A DNA stretch of 64,000 nt from Eublepharis macularius. Lineage: Eukaryota > Chordata > Lepidosauria > Squamata > Eublepharidae. The notes under the pieces are model-generated. The model did no database searches. It was not told the origin of the DNA and saw only the letters and a program-made list of their open reading frames with translations. The stretch covers positions 34,952,001-35,016,000 of the forward strand of contig NC_072806.1 in assembly GCF_028583425.1 (NCBI RefSeq). Reading direction: 5' to 3'. Shown in pieces: positions 53,501-58,049 of the stretch (positions are counted from its first letter, which is position 1; every line of letters starts with the position of its first letter). A program made the translations under genes and the position numbers.

Positions 53501-54348
53501 CCTGTGTCAGGCGTCACTTGTAGCTTGGCCCTAAGTCAATAACGTAAATAAAAATTGCAAAAGCCATGCAGCTCAACAAGATGCCAACTCAACCTTTGTT
53601 CCGTCCTCTTCCTCACCTTAAGTGACGCAATCAGTCTCACTCCGTAAAGTCTGCTCATTCTTTCATTCTCACACCAGGAAGCCATTCATTAAGACCAATC
53701 GGGTCACCTGAGTGAGGCTGATTGCATCTCTTGAGGAAGAGGATGAAACAAAGGTTGAGCTGGCCCTTTGTTGAGCTGCACGGCTTTCCTGGATTGATTT
53801 ACGTTATTGACTTGCCCTTGAAGTTGTCTTTCCAGTCTGTTCTAACAGCCTATCAAGACCATCTGAAACGAGCAAAGAAACTACAACGTATTAAAATGCT
53901 TTTTGGACTGTTAAGATTTTACCTGGTTTAGGCTGCTAAACCAGAATACATTTAACCAGGAAATATAGTATTGTTAAATTCAAAATGGATACAATGACAT
54001 GTTTTGTATTTGGTTGCTGTTATATTTAAAATGGAAATAATCATGAGTATACTGTGACTTTACGTAGTGAATTTTGCATTAAGCACTTTCACTGAGCACT
54101 TATATTTTGATATAAAGTATGTAATATTCTTATTAGACGTCCAGCTTTATTGCAGTGGGGTTTCTCTTTGCATTGTTAATTTACTGCAATACTCTTTTAA
54201 TTTTTTGTCTTGCTATACAGAGAACATTTGTCTCCTGCAGCTTCATGTGTATTCCCATGACCAGTAACATGCATTGAGGGCGGCTACCCAGACAAGAGAT
54301 TCTTCACATTATTGCTTTAGTTTCTCGTCAACATACCTGTGTTGGCAT
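16789..54348 (-). CDS. MYO19: MYO19, myosin XIX, mitochondrial outer-membrane motor (24 coding exons)
   Basis: Exons on the minus strand from 54348 to 16789 join in phase at all 23 junctions to 966 aa (human about 970). Myosin-XIX is a plus-end actin motor anchored to mitochondria by its C-terminal MyMOMA region (established). Seen: P-loop GESGAGKT split by an exon junction (residues about 134-141), switch [10 protein letters not shown] (about 190-200), a [12 protein letters not shown] block, switch II and relay DVYGFESF then [42 protein letters not shown] at the converter end, then IQ-type segments (about 760-826, including [16 protein letters not shown] and [12 protein letters not shown]), and a C-terminal tail with [15 protein letters not shown] and TGFNQILL. 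Start: MPTQVNG aligns with human MLQQVNG; an in-frame ATG 16 codons earlier (54396-54394) would give 982 aa. 5' noncoding exons are not resolved. No exon is damaged despite very heavy intronic insertion. Confidence 0.96.
17511..17556. repeat. (GT)n microsatellite
   Basis: About 22 GT units after a long pyrimidine-rich stretch. Confidence 0.95.
17700..17955 (-). mobile_element. tRNA-derived SINE split by a CR1 tail
   Basis: ATCCTCACAACAACCCTGAG at one end and AACCACTCTGCTACACTGGC at the other, with the CR1 tail between. Confidence 0.7.
17840..17937 (+). mobile_element. CR1 3' tail nested in a SINE
   Basis: GGTTGGACTAGATGGTCTG and CCAACTCTGTGATTCTATGA, the CR1 terminus, inside a minus-strand SINE (17700-17955). 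Confidence 0.75.
18635..19252 (+). mobile_element. Penelope-like element 3' portion with nested MITE
   Basis: Same coding tail as at 6.3 kb but on the plus strand, interrupted by the Harbinger-like MITE at 18727-18961, followed by the hammerhead-like region (19130-19168) and the full 3' end TACAGACTAACACGGCTAAC. A fossil. Confidence 0.6.
18727..18961. mobile_element. Harbinger-like MITE, copy 1 (nested in a Penelope-like element)
   Basis: Long inverted repeats beginning GAGCGGGACCACAAGTGACG; the flanking coding tail of the Penelope-like element continues on both sides, so this copy is younger than its host. Confidence 0.75.
19437..19730 (-). CDS. MYO19: MYO19 exon, tail (MyMOMA region)
   Basis: Acceptor TTTCTCCTTAG, donor GTAGGT. 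Encodes [36 protein letters not shown] and ITSIRAPPQ, matching human LWPLGLVLAN and TSIRALPQ in the mitochondrial-targeting tail. Confidence 0.93.
19740..20850. other. MYO19 intron, no clear repeat
   Basis: Between two tail exons. Apart from faint decayed pieces I recognise nothing. Confidence 0.4.
20852..20937 (-). CDS. MYO19: MYO19 exon, further IQ segments
   Basis: Acceptor CCTTTTTTCAG, donor GTGAGG. Encodes [18 protein letters not shown] then [11 protein letters not shown]. Confidence 0.94.
21440..21550 (+). mobile_element. Short Penelope-like copy with hammerhead-like motif
   Basis: Bounded by the 13-bp direct repeat AACTTTGGCATTA (21427-21439 and 21551-21563). Contains CTGACGA, hairpin and GAAA, then the GTTAGTCTTAAAGGTGCTAC block. 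Confidence 0.75.
22346..22575. mobile_element. hAT-type palindromic MITE, copy 1
   Basis: Begins CAGGGCTTTTTTTC and ends with the inverse GAAAAAAACGCCCTG; 8-bp target duplication GTTGCGAG (22338-22345 and 22576-22583). The two halves are near-perfect inverted copies with a GGCGGGGCCA block. Confidence 0.9.
22950..23079 (-). CDS. MYO19: MYO19 exon, first IQ segment
   Basis: Acceptor TTCTCTTGCAG, donor GTGAGA. Encodes [12 protein letters not shown] then [16 protein letters not shown], an IQ light-chain binding helix. Confidence 0.94.
23158..23205 (+). mobile_element. Very short (48 bp) copy of the same Penelope-like 3' end
   Basis: Bounded by the 10-bp direct repeat TTTTCAAAGC (23148-23157 and 23206-23215). 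Holds only the sequence downstream of the hammerhead-like motif. It lies 78 bp upstream of a MYO19 acceptor. Confidence 0.7.
23686..23849 (-). CDS. MYO19: MYO19 exon, converter end
   Basis: Acceptor TCTTTTGCAG, donor GTAAAT. A variable stretch, then [12 protein letters not shown], the conserved end of the motor head. Confidence 0.93.
24675..24870 (-). mobile_element. 5S-rRNA-derived SINE
   Basis: GCCCATCCAAGCACTGACCC and GCTTAGCTTCTGAGATCTGA are the inverse of 5S rRNA box regions; the body ATATGGCAACCCCCAGCAAG follows. Confidence 0.8.
24975..25367. repeat. Near-perfect 390-bp palindrome
   Basis: Arms of about 190 bp (starting ATAAGCAAGTGAAG and ending CTTCACTTGCTTAT), centre near 25171, only a few mismatches. 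No clear target duplication. Family not recognised; the right flank CTGAGGAGTGGCACGGAAGT is faintly hammerhead-like. Confidence 0.8.
25985..26400 (-). mobile_element. L2/CR1-type LINE reverse-transcriptase fragment
   Basis: Minus strand reads [36 protein letters not shown] and [12 protein letters not shown], with interruptions. Lies in a MYO19 intron. Confidence 0.7.
27050..27159 (-). CDS. MYO19: MYO19 exon, converter start
   Basis: Acceptor TGACTGGTAG, donor GTATGT. Encodes [17 protein letters not shown], matching human FVERYKLLRR, then a divergent loop. Confidence 0.92.
27465..27695. mobile_element. Harbinger-like MITE, copy 2
   Basis: Same internal sequence as copy 1 with inverted ends (GAGCGG / CCGCTC), flanked by TAT and TAA. 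Lies about 300 bp from a MYO19 exon. Confidence 0.7.
28058..28128 (-). CDS. MYO19: MYO19 exon, LEACG block
   Basis: Acceptor TTACCTGGCAG, donor GTACGG. Encodes [19 protein letters not shown], the SH1/SH2-type helix region, then FPIR. Confidence 0.95.
28420..29621 (+). mobile_element. 5'-truncated L1 3' end with nested hAT MITE
   Basis: Target duplication AGAATGACAGGCCC (28406-28419 and 29622-29635). Carries the end of L1 ORF2 ([33 protein letters not shown]) with decay, a 3' UTR and an AATAAAAACTTTTTC tail. The MITE 28440-28683 lies inside it. Confidence 0.85.
28440..28683. mobile_element. hAT-type palindromic MITE, copy 2
   Basis: Same family as at 22.3 kb; target duplication GTAATGGC / GTATTGGC (7 of 8 match). 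It lies inside the L1 copy 28420-29621. Confidence 0.9.
29722..29835 (+). mobile_element. tRNA-derived SINE head
   Basis: GAGCTGGTGTAGCACAGTAG and CCCAGTTCAACTCTCC, head and box B of the second SINE subfamily. Confidence 0.6.
29965..30090 (+). mobile_element. CR1 3' tail
   Basis: GGTTGGACTAGATGACCCTA then CCAACCCTATGATTCTATGA, the CR1 terminal repeat. Confidence 0.75.
30417..30524 (-). CDS. MYO19: MYO19 exon, HYIRCIKPN block
   Basis: Acceptor CTCTCGTAG, donor GTAACG. Encodes [19 protein letters not shown] and IKPNA, the conserved motor segment before the converter. Confidence 0.95.
30590..30770 (-). mobile_element. CR1/L3-like tail fragment, minus
   Basis: GTGCTGGATCAGACCAAAGG and CCAGCATCCTGTTTC are the inverse of the common amniote LINE tail 'aacaggatgctggactaga'. 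Similar pieces at 32630-32780 (minus) and 10400-10545 and 5440-5525 (plus). Confidence 0.5.
31225..31383 (-). CDS. MYO19: MYO19 exon, loop 2 region
   Basis: Acceptor ATTATCGAAG, donor GTTTGT. Encodes [19 protein letters not shown] then VVTVVSKFK, the variable actin-binding loop region between conserved blocks. Confidence 0.93.
31495..31545 (-). mobile_element. CR1/L2 3' terminus, minus
   Basis: CATATTTGTATTCCGCCCTC and CCGCAAGCAGGCTCAGGG is the inverse of the terminus seen at 9.8 and 49.1 kb. Confidence 0.6.
31735..31915 (+). mobile_element. Third-family SINE tail
   Basis: GGAGAGCAGCTGCCAGCCAG, then GACCTTGACAGACCAAGCGG and ATAAGGCAGCTTCATGAG. Confidence 0.6.
32009..32436 (+). mobile_element. 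5'-truncated L1 3' end
   Basis: Target duplication AAAAGATGCAACAAGAA (31992-32008 and 32437-32453) and an AATAAAAGTATT-poly(A) end. Encodes the last part of L1 ORF2 ([34 protein letters not shown]). Confidence 0.85.
32874..33133. mobile_element. hAT-type palindromic MITE, copy 3
   Basis: Same family; perfect 8-bp target duplication TACTTAAT (32866-32873 and 33134-33141). Confidence 0.9.
33142..33372 (-). mobile_element. Penelope-like copy with about three hammerhead-like units
   Basis: Minus-strand repeats of the CTTTCGAGAACCACAGCTCT unit, ending in the TACAGACTAACAAGGCTAAC block on the plus strand. It abuts the right target duplication of the hAT-type element at 32874-33133. Confidence 0.65.
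33854..34030 (-). CDS. MYO19: MYO19 exon, lower 50K region
   Basis: Acceptor CTCTTCACAG, donor GTACGG. Encodes [18 protein letters not shown] and [20 protein letters not shown]. Confidence 0.95.
34255..34425 (-). mobile_element. Diverged relative of the hammerhead-like repeat family
   Basis: Minus strand has CTGAAGAAGTGAGC, a complementary GCCTCAC and AAGAGCTCATATCC; the ends keep the GGTGCTACTGGACTC and ACAGACTAACATGG blocks. More decayed than the other copies. Confidence 0.5.
34605..34820 (-). mobile_element. tRNA-derived SINE
   Basis: Inverse tail TTATTTTACTTCACGTATAC and head GACACTCTAACCACTACACC. Confidence 0.75.
35059..35172 (-). CDS. MYO19: MYO19 exon, relay region
   Basis: Acceptor GTTTCCCTAG, donor GTTGGT. 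Encodes [18 protein letters not shown] and [12 protein letters not shown]. Confidence 0.95.
35560..35680 (-). mobile_element. tRNA-derived SINE, internally shortened
   Basis: CCCTGCCTTTCTCCCCAAC, then GACTCGAACCTGCATC and CGAACCACTACACCGCACTG. Confidence 0.7.
35990..36060. repeat. Perfect 31-bp-arm hairpin
   Basis: Arms 35990-36020 and 36030-36060 match without a mismatch around a 9-base loop TAGCCCCAT. It could be a tiny MITE; no target duplication seen. Confidence 0.85.
36238..36359 (-). CDS. MYO19: MYO19 exon, switch II and relay helix
   Basis: Acceptor CCTTCTTCCAG, donor GTAACG. Encodes [19 protein letters not shown] then [16 protein letters not shown], the switch II loop and relay helix. 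Confidence 0.96.
36400..37820. other. MYO19 intron, no clear repeat
   Basis: Only the alternating GC/CA tract at 37220-37260 stands out. Confidence 0.4.
37220..37260. repeat. Alternating purine-pyrimidine tract
   Basis: GTGTGTGCGCATGCGCACAT then GCGCGCGCACACACA; nearly self-complementary and of a kind that can form Z-DNA. MYO19 intron. Confidence 0.8.
37828..37901 (-). CDS. MYO19: MYO19 exon, WLVSVIN block
   Basis: Acceptor TTGCTTACAG, donor GTATAA. Encodes [18 protein letters not shown] and WSNFIG. Confidence 0.94.
38181..38414. mobile_element. Harbinger-like MITE, copy 3
   Basis: Ends GGGCCAAACTACAAGTGACG and CACTTGTAGCTTGGCCC, flanked by TTA on both sides, the 3-bp duplication typical of PIF/Harbinger elements. 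Confidence 0.8.
38575..38700 (+). mobile_element. tRNA-derived SINE head
   Basis: CCAGTGTAGTGAACAGCG and ATGGGTTCAAATCCGCC (box B). Confidence 0.65.
38715..39345 (-). mobile_element. tRNA-derived SINE split by the hAT-type element
   Basis: Body ATCCTCACAACCTTGTTGAG up to 38838 and its continuation GGTACGTGACTGGCCCAAGA from 39251; the SINE sequence GGCTGAGG is the target duplication. Confidence 0.85.
38839..39250. mobile_element. hAT-type element, longer family, copy 1
   Basis: Begins CAGGGCTCATTTTG, ends AAAGGACCCCTG; perfect 8-bp target duplication GGCTGAGG. Inserted within a minus-strand tRNA-type SINE whose two halves flank it. Confidence 0.88.
39624..39795 (-). CDS. MYO19: MYO19 exon, [10 protein letters not shown] block
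   Basis: Acceptor CAAACAAG, donor GTATGT. Encodes [19 protein letters not shown] and [11 protein letters not shown], near-identical to human. Confidence 0.94.
40567..41045. mobile_element. Foldback element, possibly Penelope-like
   Basis: Palindromic arms 40567-about 40765 and about 40780-40943, then on the minus strand GCCCC-loop-GGGGC-GAAAGC (41012-41035), reminiscent of hammerhead stem II and core. Assignment to Penelope-like elements is inference. Confidence 0.5.
41222..41312 (-). CDS. MYO19: MYO19 exon, [12 protein letters not shown] block
   Basis: Acceptor CTCCCTTGCAG, donor GTGAGAG. Encodes [19 protein letters not shown], a hallmark myosin motor motif. Confidence 0.95.
41631..41707 (-). 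CDS. MYO19: MYO19 exon, upper 50K region
   Basis: Acceptor CTTCCCCCAG, donor GTCAGA. Encodes [16 protein letters not shown] then MQNNIFK, as in human. Confidence 0.93.
41930..42130 (-). mobile_element. tRNA-derived SINE
   Basis: CCATTTTATCCTCACAATAG, GTCCAAGGCGACCCAGCAAG and GATTCAAACCTGGTTC. Confidence 0.75.
42135..42300 (+). mobile_element. 5S-rRNA-derived SINE
   Basis: GAAGCTAAGCAGGGTCGGCC, TTGGATGGGAGACCTCCAG, then CAGAGGCAGGCAATGGCAAA; forward orientation. Confidence 0.8.
42530..43737. other. MYO19 intron, no clear repeat
   Basis: A long stretch without a family I know; a piece starting CAGCCTTTATTGGCATATAA may be an old element. Confidence 0.35.
43738..43834 (-). CDS. MYO19: MYO19 exon, upper 50K region
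   Basis: Acceptor TTGCTTTCTAG, donor GTGATA. Encodes [11 protein letters not shown] and [12 protein letters not shown], matching human [18 protein letters not shown]. Confidence 0.93.
44404..44506 (-). CDS. MYO19: MYO19 exon flanked by a Penelope-like insertion
   Basis: Donor GTTTGTG, acceptor ATCTGTTTCCAG. Encodes [14 protein letters not shown] and ERNFHIFYQ. It bridges the phase-2 end of the switch I exon and the phase-0 start of the next one. The Penelope-like element begins about 10 bp upstream of the acceptor. Confidence 0.93.
44518..45460 (+). mobile_element. Penelope-like retroelement 3' part: GIY-YIG endonuclease and hammerhead
   Basis: An open frame (about 44570-45254) encodes a GIY-YIG nuclease domain: [20 protein letters not shown] then RIKEHERHC and AVAEHSL. 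This is the C-terminal endonuclease typical of Penelope elements, whose reverse transcriptase part is missing here. Downstream lies a hammerhead motif (45323-45363). GGTTGTTGGGGG at the start is the inverse of CCCCCAACAACC near the end, and both edges sit in TGT repeats. The insertion lies in a MYO19 intron, in the opposite orientation. A 5'-truncated fossil. Confidence 0.85.
45323..45363 (+). ncRNA. Hammerhead ribozyme motif of the Penelope-like element
   Basis: CCT / CTGAAGA / GCCAGC-loop-GCTGGC / GAAAC / GTC / AGG: 3-bp stem I (CCT with AGG), core, 6-bp stem II, a loopless 2-bp stem III (AC with GT) and a cleavage site after GTC. Hammerheads with tiny stem III are known in Penelope-like elements. 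One extra T lies between CTGAAGA and stem II, so activity is uncertain. Confidence 0.65.
45600..45725 (-). mobile_element. Third-family SINE tail, minus
   Basis: ATGTGAAGCTGCCTTACAAT and CCGGCAGGGGCTCTCAGGG are the inverse of the tail described at 31.7 kb. Confidence 0.6.
45888..45957 (-). CDS. MYO19: MYO19 exon with switch I
   Basis: Acceptor GCTTTGCAG, donor GTAGT. Encodes [20 protein letters not shown], the nucleotide-sensing switch I loop. Confidence 0.95.
46152..46588. mobile_element. hAT-type element, longer family, copy 2
   Basis: Begins CAGGGGTCATTTTG, ends AAGAAGCCCTG; perfect 8-bp target duplication GTGCTGGG. Inverted relative to the copy at 38.8 kb, with shared interior blocks such as TTAGCATATGCCAC. 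Confidence 0.88.
47122..47254 (-). CDS. MYO19: MYO19 exon after the P-loop
   Basis: Acceptor TTTTTCCAG, donor GTAAAG. Encodes [15 protein letters not shown] and [11 protein letters not shown]-type sequence ([11 protein letters not shown]). Confidence 0.95.
47926..48039 (-). CDS. MYO19: MYO19 exon with the P-loop
   Basis: Acceptor TTTTTCTAG, donor GTAAGG. Encodes [15 protein letters not shown] and [15 protein letters not shown], the ATP-binding P-loop; the Thr of GKT is the first codon of the next exon. Confidence 0.96.
48605..49175 (+). mobile_element. CR1/L2-type LINE 3' end, second copy
   Basis: Nearly the same sequence and same end as 9300-9860, including CCCCATATGAACCCCAGAG and the ATAAATAAA tail. 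In a MYO19 intron. Confidence 0.8.
49426..49574 (-). CDS. MYO19: MYO19 exon, motor N-terminus
   Basis: Acceptor TTTTCTTCTTCAG, donor GTGAGAG. Encodes [17 protein letters not shown] and [12 protein letters not shown], near-identical to the human motor. Confidence 0.95.
49713..50345. repeat. Diverged local repeat, about 305-bp spacing
   Basis: AAGAGCCCTTTGCCCATGTC near 49714, a relative near 50025 and a third near 50316, with inverse pieces GCAAAGGGCTC near 49878 and GCAAAAGGCTCTT near 50172. Two roughly 175-bp hairpin-like units. Confidence 0.6.
50655..50799 (-). CDS. MYO19: MYO19 exon, N-terminal region
   Basis: Acceptor CTGCTTCCAG, donor GTATGG. Begins VNGITSN and contains [14 protein letters not shown], matching human LYKLDDLTRVNPVT at the start of the motor domain. 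Confidence 0.93.
50800..51650. other. MYO19 intron, no clear repeat
   Basis: Upstream of the local duplication; nothing recognised. Confidence 0.4.
51659..51957. repeat. Local tandem duplication, about 162-bp period
   Basis: CAAAGGTCTCTGTAAAACGC starts at 51660 and again at 51822; about 130 bp of each unit match with few changes. In a MYO19 intron; not a known repeat to me. Confidence 0.88.
52030..52205 (+). mobile_element. tRNA-headed SINE, third family
   Basis: GGAGCTGTGGCTCAGTCGTA (box A) and CACAGGTTCAATCGCC (box B), then AAAGACCTTGACATGAGATT. Related pieces: 13683-13780 (+ head), 31735-31915 (+ tail), and minus-strand tails at 9985-10110, 45600-45725 and 58050-58215. Confidence 0.65.
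52590..53297 (+). mobile_element. CR1 LINE 3' end
   Basis: Encodes [39 protein letters not shown] and [17 protein letters not shown], the classic CR1 ORF2 end, then GACTAGATGACCCTAGAGG and CAACCCTATGATTCTG. Confidence 0.88.
53298..53531. mobile_element. Harbinger-like MITE, copy 4
   Basis: Nearly identical to copy 3, flanked by TGA and TAA. Sits exactly at the 3' end of a CR1 fragment, inside a large foldback element. Confidence 0.75.
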
Positions 54349-54475
54349 TTTCCCGCTTGTTTCCTTGTGTTTCAAAGCTTGCCCAAGTGAATTCATCTTG
54401 ACAGTGGAGCTGAATGCAATCTCTACAACAGCAGTATTTAGACTGCAGAAGGTCGTGCAAAACAAACTGGCAGAC
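54337..54475 (-). CDS. MYO19: MYO19 start exon (5' UTR plus MPTQ)
   Basis: Acceptor TTCTGTTTAG at 54476-54485, donor GTATGT after CAG. Coding begins at ATG 54348-54346 (preferred) or 54396-54394. An acceptor at its 5' side means at least one further upstream noncoding exon. Confidence 0.8.
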
Positions 54476-54957
54476 CTAAACAGAACAAAGGTTATTTCAA
54501 GTGGCTACAAATACTAGAAGCTGCCTAGGTTTGTCTCATCAGATGTAAACAATTGCCAGGGACTTCCTCCCCCTCAACTACTAAACGCTTTATTTTGTTG
54601 AGCCTGAAAACAACTTAAATATCATAAACCAATCAATATATTCAAATGCAGTTGCAGAATGGCAATTTCAAAGTTTCCTGCATAGAGATGTCTTACATCA
54701 CAAGATCCTTTAAACCAACTGGTTCCTAGATGCGCTCAAGGTAAGTATAACCCAGATGATAACGTCCATTTAATGAATGGTGTTCTTTATCTTATTTTAC
54801 AGATGTTTTCCTGCAAGAAGTGGACTATGTTCCAGCTCATAAGTTCAGGACAAAAATTGCTTCCTAAAATCCAAATTGTTAATTGCCAGCGAGCCTGCCA
54901 GCTTGTAATCGGCCTGTTTCGATGTACTTCCTCAGTGGCCATAAATGATATTTAATA

Positions 54958-55215
54958 ATAATAACATAGTAACATTCGATTTATATACCGCCCTTCAGGA
55001 CAACTTAATGCCCTCTCAGAGCGGTTTACAAAGTATGTCGTTATTATCCCCACAACGATAATCACCCTGTGAGGTGGGTGGGGCTGAGAGAGCTCTGAGA
55101 GAGCTGTGACTAGCCCAAGGTCACCCAGCTGGCTTCAAGCGGAGGAGTGGGGAATCAAACCCGGCTCTCCAGATTAGAGTCCCGCACTCTACACCAAACT
55201 GGTGTAGTGGTAGTC
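54958..55215 (-). mobile_element. tRNA-derived SINE, near full length
   Basis: Inverse of the same family as 13160-13400, well preserved, head at 55150-55210 and tail at 54960-55010. Upstream of the MYO19 start exon. Confidence 0.85.
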
Positions 55216-55219
55216 CATA

Positions 55220-57120
55220 TATGCCAGACACATTTGATGCCTAACCATGTTGGTTAGAGGCTGACGGTCAAAAACATGCCTGCATTTGTATATATTGATT
55301 GGTTTTTAATATTTAAGTTGTTGCTACATACAGTTACATAGAATATTGTTTTCACTTTGAGCATGTGCACTTTAACATTATACAACTGTTTGACTGGATA
55401 TATTGTATTTATCGTCTTTGTCTTTGGAAGAGTTTCCTCTTATTGTTATTTCTGTCTTAAGATCCACACTGGTTGCTGGTCTGTTTCTCGACACAATTTT
55501 GTTCACTGAGATCAACCCCAGACACCCTCCTCTGTGTGCCCACAACAGCAGAGATCCAGCGGGAGGTTACGAGGAAACACCCACTCAGAGGTGGCACCAA
55601 GAGTATGCAACTCCTTCCCCAAGGAGATTCATCTTGCCTGTCCTTCAATAACATCTTGTTACCTGCTTAAAGGTATGCTTTCAAGGAGAACTTTTGGGGC
55701 TTGCACTAGTCTGGGTGGGCTATTCATGTTTCTGCACCTTCTCCTGTGTTTTGTGGTCATCCAATTCCCCTCCCCCAATTTGATCTTGATAATTTCTATT
55801 GGATTTCGATTCTTTCTGCTGGATCTCCTCTGCTGTTTATATTTTTGCCGTGTCTATAATTTTAAGCAAAGCAACTAGGGGACCTCCAATAAGAGAACCG
55901 TGTAAATCTGAAACAACTGAGAGGTACTAATTCTAATAGATATGAAATGTATCAATTTAATTATATAATAAAGTGCTAAGTGCAACAACAATGTGTGTCA
56001 TTCAGTCTCGTAAATATCAATGTCAGTATCACAAATAACATTTCATGCATAAGTAGCTAGACATACAAAACTAGCAGCTGTATAATACATCCAATGACTG
56101 GTTAGGCAATAGTCCAACTGGTGAAGAATCAAAATATCCAACGTAAAGTGCAATGACAAAGGAAAACGGCTTGTAGCTGGGACTCTTGATTCGAGAACCG
56201 CCAGACTTTGGTCAGATGGAAGCGACCTAGAGCTGAATCTTGCTCCAAGAACAGCCCTACGGGTCTAAGCTAGCAACTTTCTAATCCCCGTTTTGTACTG
56301 GGACTTCCTCATGGGCAATGCTTGTAATAGCAATTCTCTTGTCCTGCCTCAGGGCTTCTTCTCACACAAGAAAGTCTTGAGATAGAAAATTTTTCTACTC
56401 TTCCAGCAGCAGGAGTTTCAGTTTTGAAGCATGTGCCAGGCTAGCTTTTGCACTTCCTGAGTCACTTAAAGTGCCAATGCCTCCCTCACTTTCCCGCCCT
56501 CTTCCTCTACTGCAGATCTCCTCTGCTGTTTATATTTTTGCCGTGTCTATAATTTTGGCATTGAACTATTTTACTGATTTGGTTAGCCACCATGGTTCTC
56601 CTGTGGAAAGCTGCAGTATAGTATTTTTATTAAAAAACCAAAATCAATTGTTATTTATAACAAGTGAGATGCATATGGAGGGTTTATAGTTTGGGGGTGG
56701 GTGGGAAGGTTCCCACCCACTCAGACAGATTTAAAAGCACTTACAATAAAGAATGCAAAATAGAGATTTTGTAATCTAATTGGATTGTTCAAAGTGTTTC
56801 CTTATTGGCCGTCCTTTTAGCAGTTCTTCCATGTGACGCTGCCACTGGCGTCATCTGCTGGGGCTGGAATGCCTCCAGGGATTCAAGAGCTGGTTCAGCC
56901 AGTTTCGGCTGCGTGCCATGTGATTTGCTAGGAGTCCCGCAAGCGATTAGAACTCCGCTGCTGCTAGTAATAACTTCAAGACAACTGTAGCAAGCAAAGG
57001 ACCTCAAAAAGCTCCTCAAATGGTCAGTCCCACTAGCAAACAGGCACTGCTATTTCCACTGAATTCCATTCAGTCTCCAAATTGGTGGTGGAGGACAGTG
57101 CCCTGAAGGCATAGCTGATT
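55220..57120. other. Upstream of MYO19, unclassified
   Basis: Holds the 42-bp direct repeat and a possible ribozyme relic near 56170-56215 on the minus strand. No exon recognised. Confidence 0.4.
55822..56556. repeat. 42-bp direct repeat, copies 693 bp apart
   Basis: GATCTCCTCTGCTG followed by TTTATATTTTTGCCGTG and TCTATAATTTT occurs at 55822-55863 and 56515-56556 without a mismatch. Confidence 0.85.
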
Positions 57121-57127
57121 TATGTAG

Positions 57128-57271
57128 TGATTCCGCACACGTTGGATAATGCACTTCCAATAGTCTTTATAGATCATTTGGAATTGATTTTTTCATGTGC
57201 GGAACAAAAAATCCACCTCAAATGATTGATAAAGCGCATTGAAAGTGCATTATTCAACGTGTGCGGAATCA
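57128..57271. mobile_element. MITE with ends TGATTCCGCACACGTTG
   Basis: Terminal inverted repeats of about 35 bp (TGATTCCGCACACGTTG against CAACGTGTGCGGAATCA). Superfamily not determined. Confidence 0.75.
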
Positions 57272-57284
57272 GCCACAGTGACCC

Positions 57285-57450
57285 CTGGTGAGTTTCCACG
57301 GCAAGAGAAACAGAGGTAACTTTCCATTGCCTGCTTCTGCAACTCTGGTCTTCCTTGGAGGTCTCCCATCCAATTACTGACCAAGGCCGACCCGGCTTAG
57401 CCTCTAATACCGGACAAGATCAGGCTCACCGGGGCTATCCAGGTCAGGGC
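57285..57450 (-). mobile_element. 5S-rRNA-derived SINE, copy A of a pair
   Basis: GAGGTCTCCCATCCAATTAC then CGGCTTAGCCTCTAATACCG, and body CAGAGGTAACTTTCCATTGC. The second copy follows at once. Confidence 0.8.
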
Positions 57451-57459
57451 TAAATGAAA

Positions 57460-57665
57460 TCCTGCCCTCAAGTCATGGTTGGCTTATGGTGACCCTGGTG
57501 GATTTTCAAGGCAAGTGACTGGCAGAGGTGGTTTGCGATTACCTGCCTCTGCAACCCTTGTCTTTGTTGGAGGTCTCCCCTCCAATTACTAACCAAGGCT
57601 CTCCCTGCTTAGCTTCTGAGATCTGACAAAATCAGGCTCACCTGGGCTACCCAGGTCAGGGCTTC
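57460..57665 (-). mobile_element. 5S-rRNA-derived SINE, copy B of a pair
   Basis: GCTTATGGTGACCCTGGTGG, GGTCTCCCCTCCAATTAC and GCTTAGCTTCTGAGATCTGA. Confidence 0.8.
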
Positions 57666-58049
57666 CTTTTCCCGACACAGCAACCACCCACTTATATGGA
57701 AGTCAGTATGGGACACCACTAGGGCTAGACTCATCCTCTGCCTGCCGGTGACTCCAATTATTTAGACTCAACCCACCTCCTATCTCATTGGTCCCCCCTT
57801 TCAGCCACATTCCTCGCACAGGTCACACAAGAGCATGCAGGACGCATTTATATGGCTGGCACAGATAGAGTGGAAAGCAGCTTTGATGTGGGAAATAGAT
57901 AAGAAAACCATCCCGTCCATTGCAGGACTACGCCTCTAAACTTACACTGCCATTCTAAGCAGCTGCACGCCGTTCGAGATCTATTGAATTCAATGGTCTT
58001 AGGAAAAGGTAATTCTGCTTAGGATCCCAATGCAGTTTTTCAGTGCATT

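Larger units (their letters stand above)
52204..54162. mobile_element. Large foldback element split by CR1 and a MITE
   Basis: Left arm 52204-52550 plus 53535-about 53660; right arm about 53690-54162 is its inverse (for instance AACCCCACCGCAATAAA against TTTATTGCAGTGGGGTT). The left arm is interrupted by a CR1 3' end and the Harbinger-like MITE. Family unknown. Confidence 0.75.

Noticed and set aside
57380-57420. Possible 5S rRNA gene
   Set aside because: Only a diverged inverse of part of 5S, joined to a SINE body.
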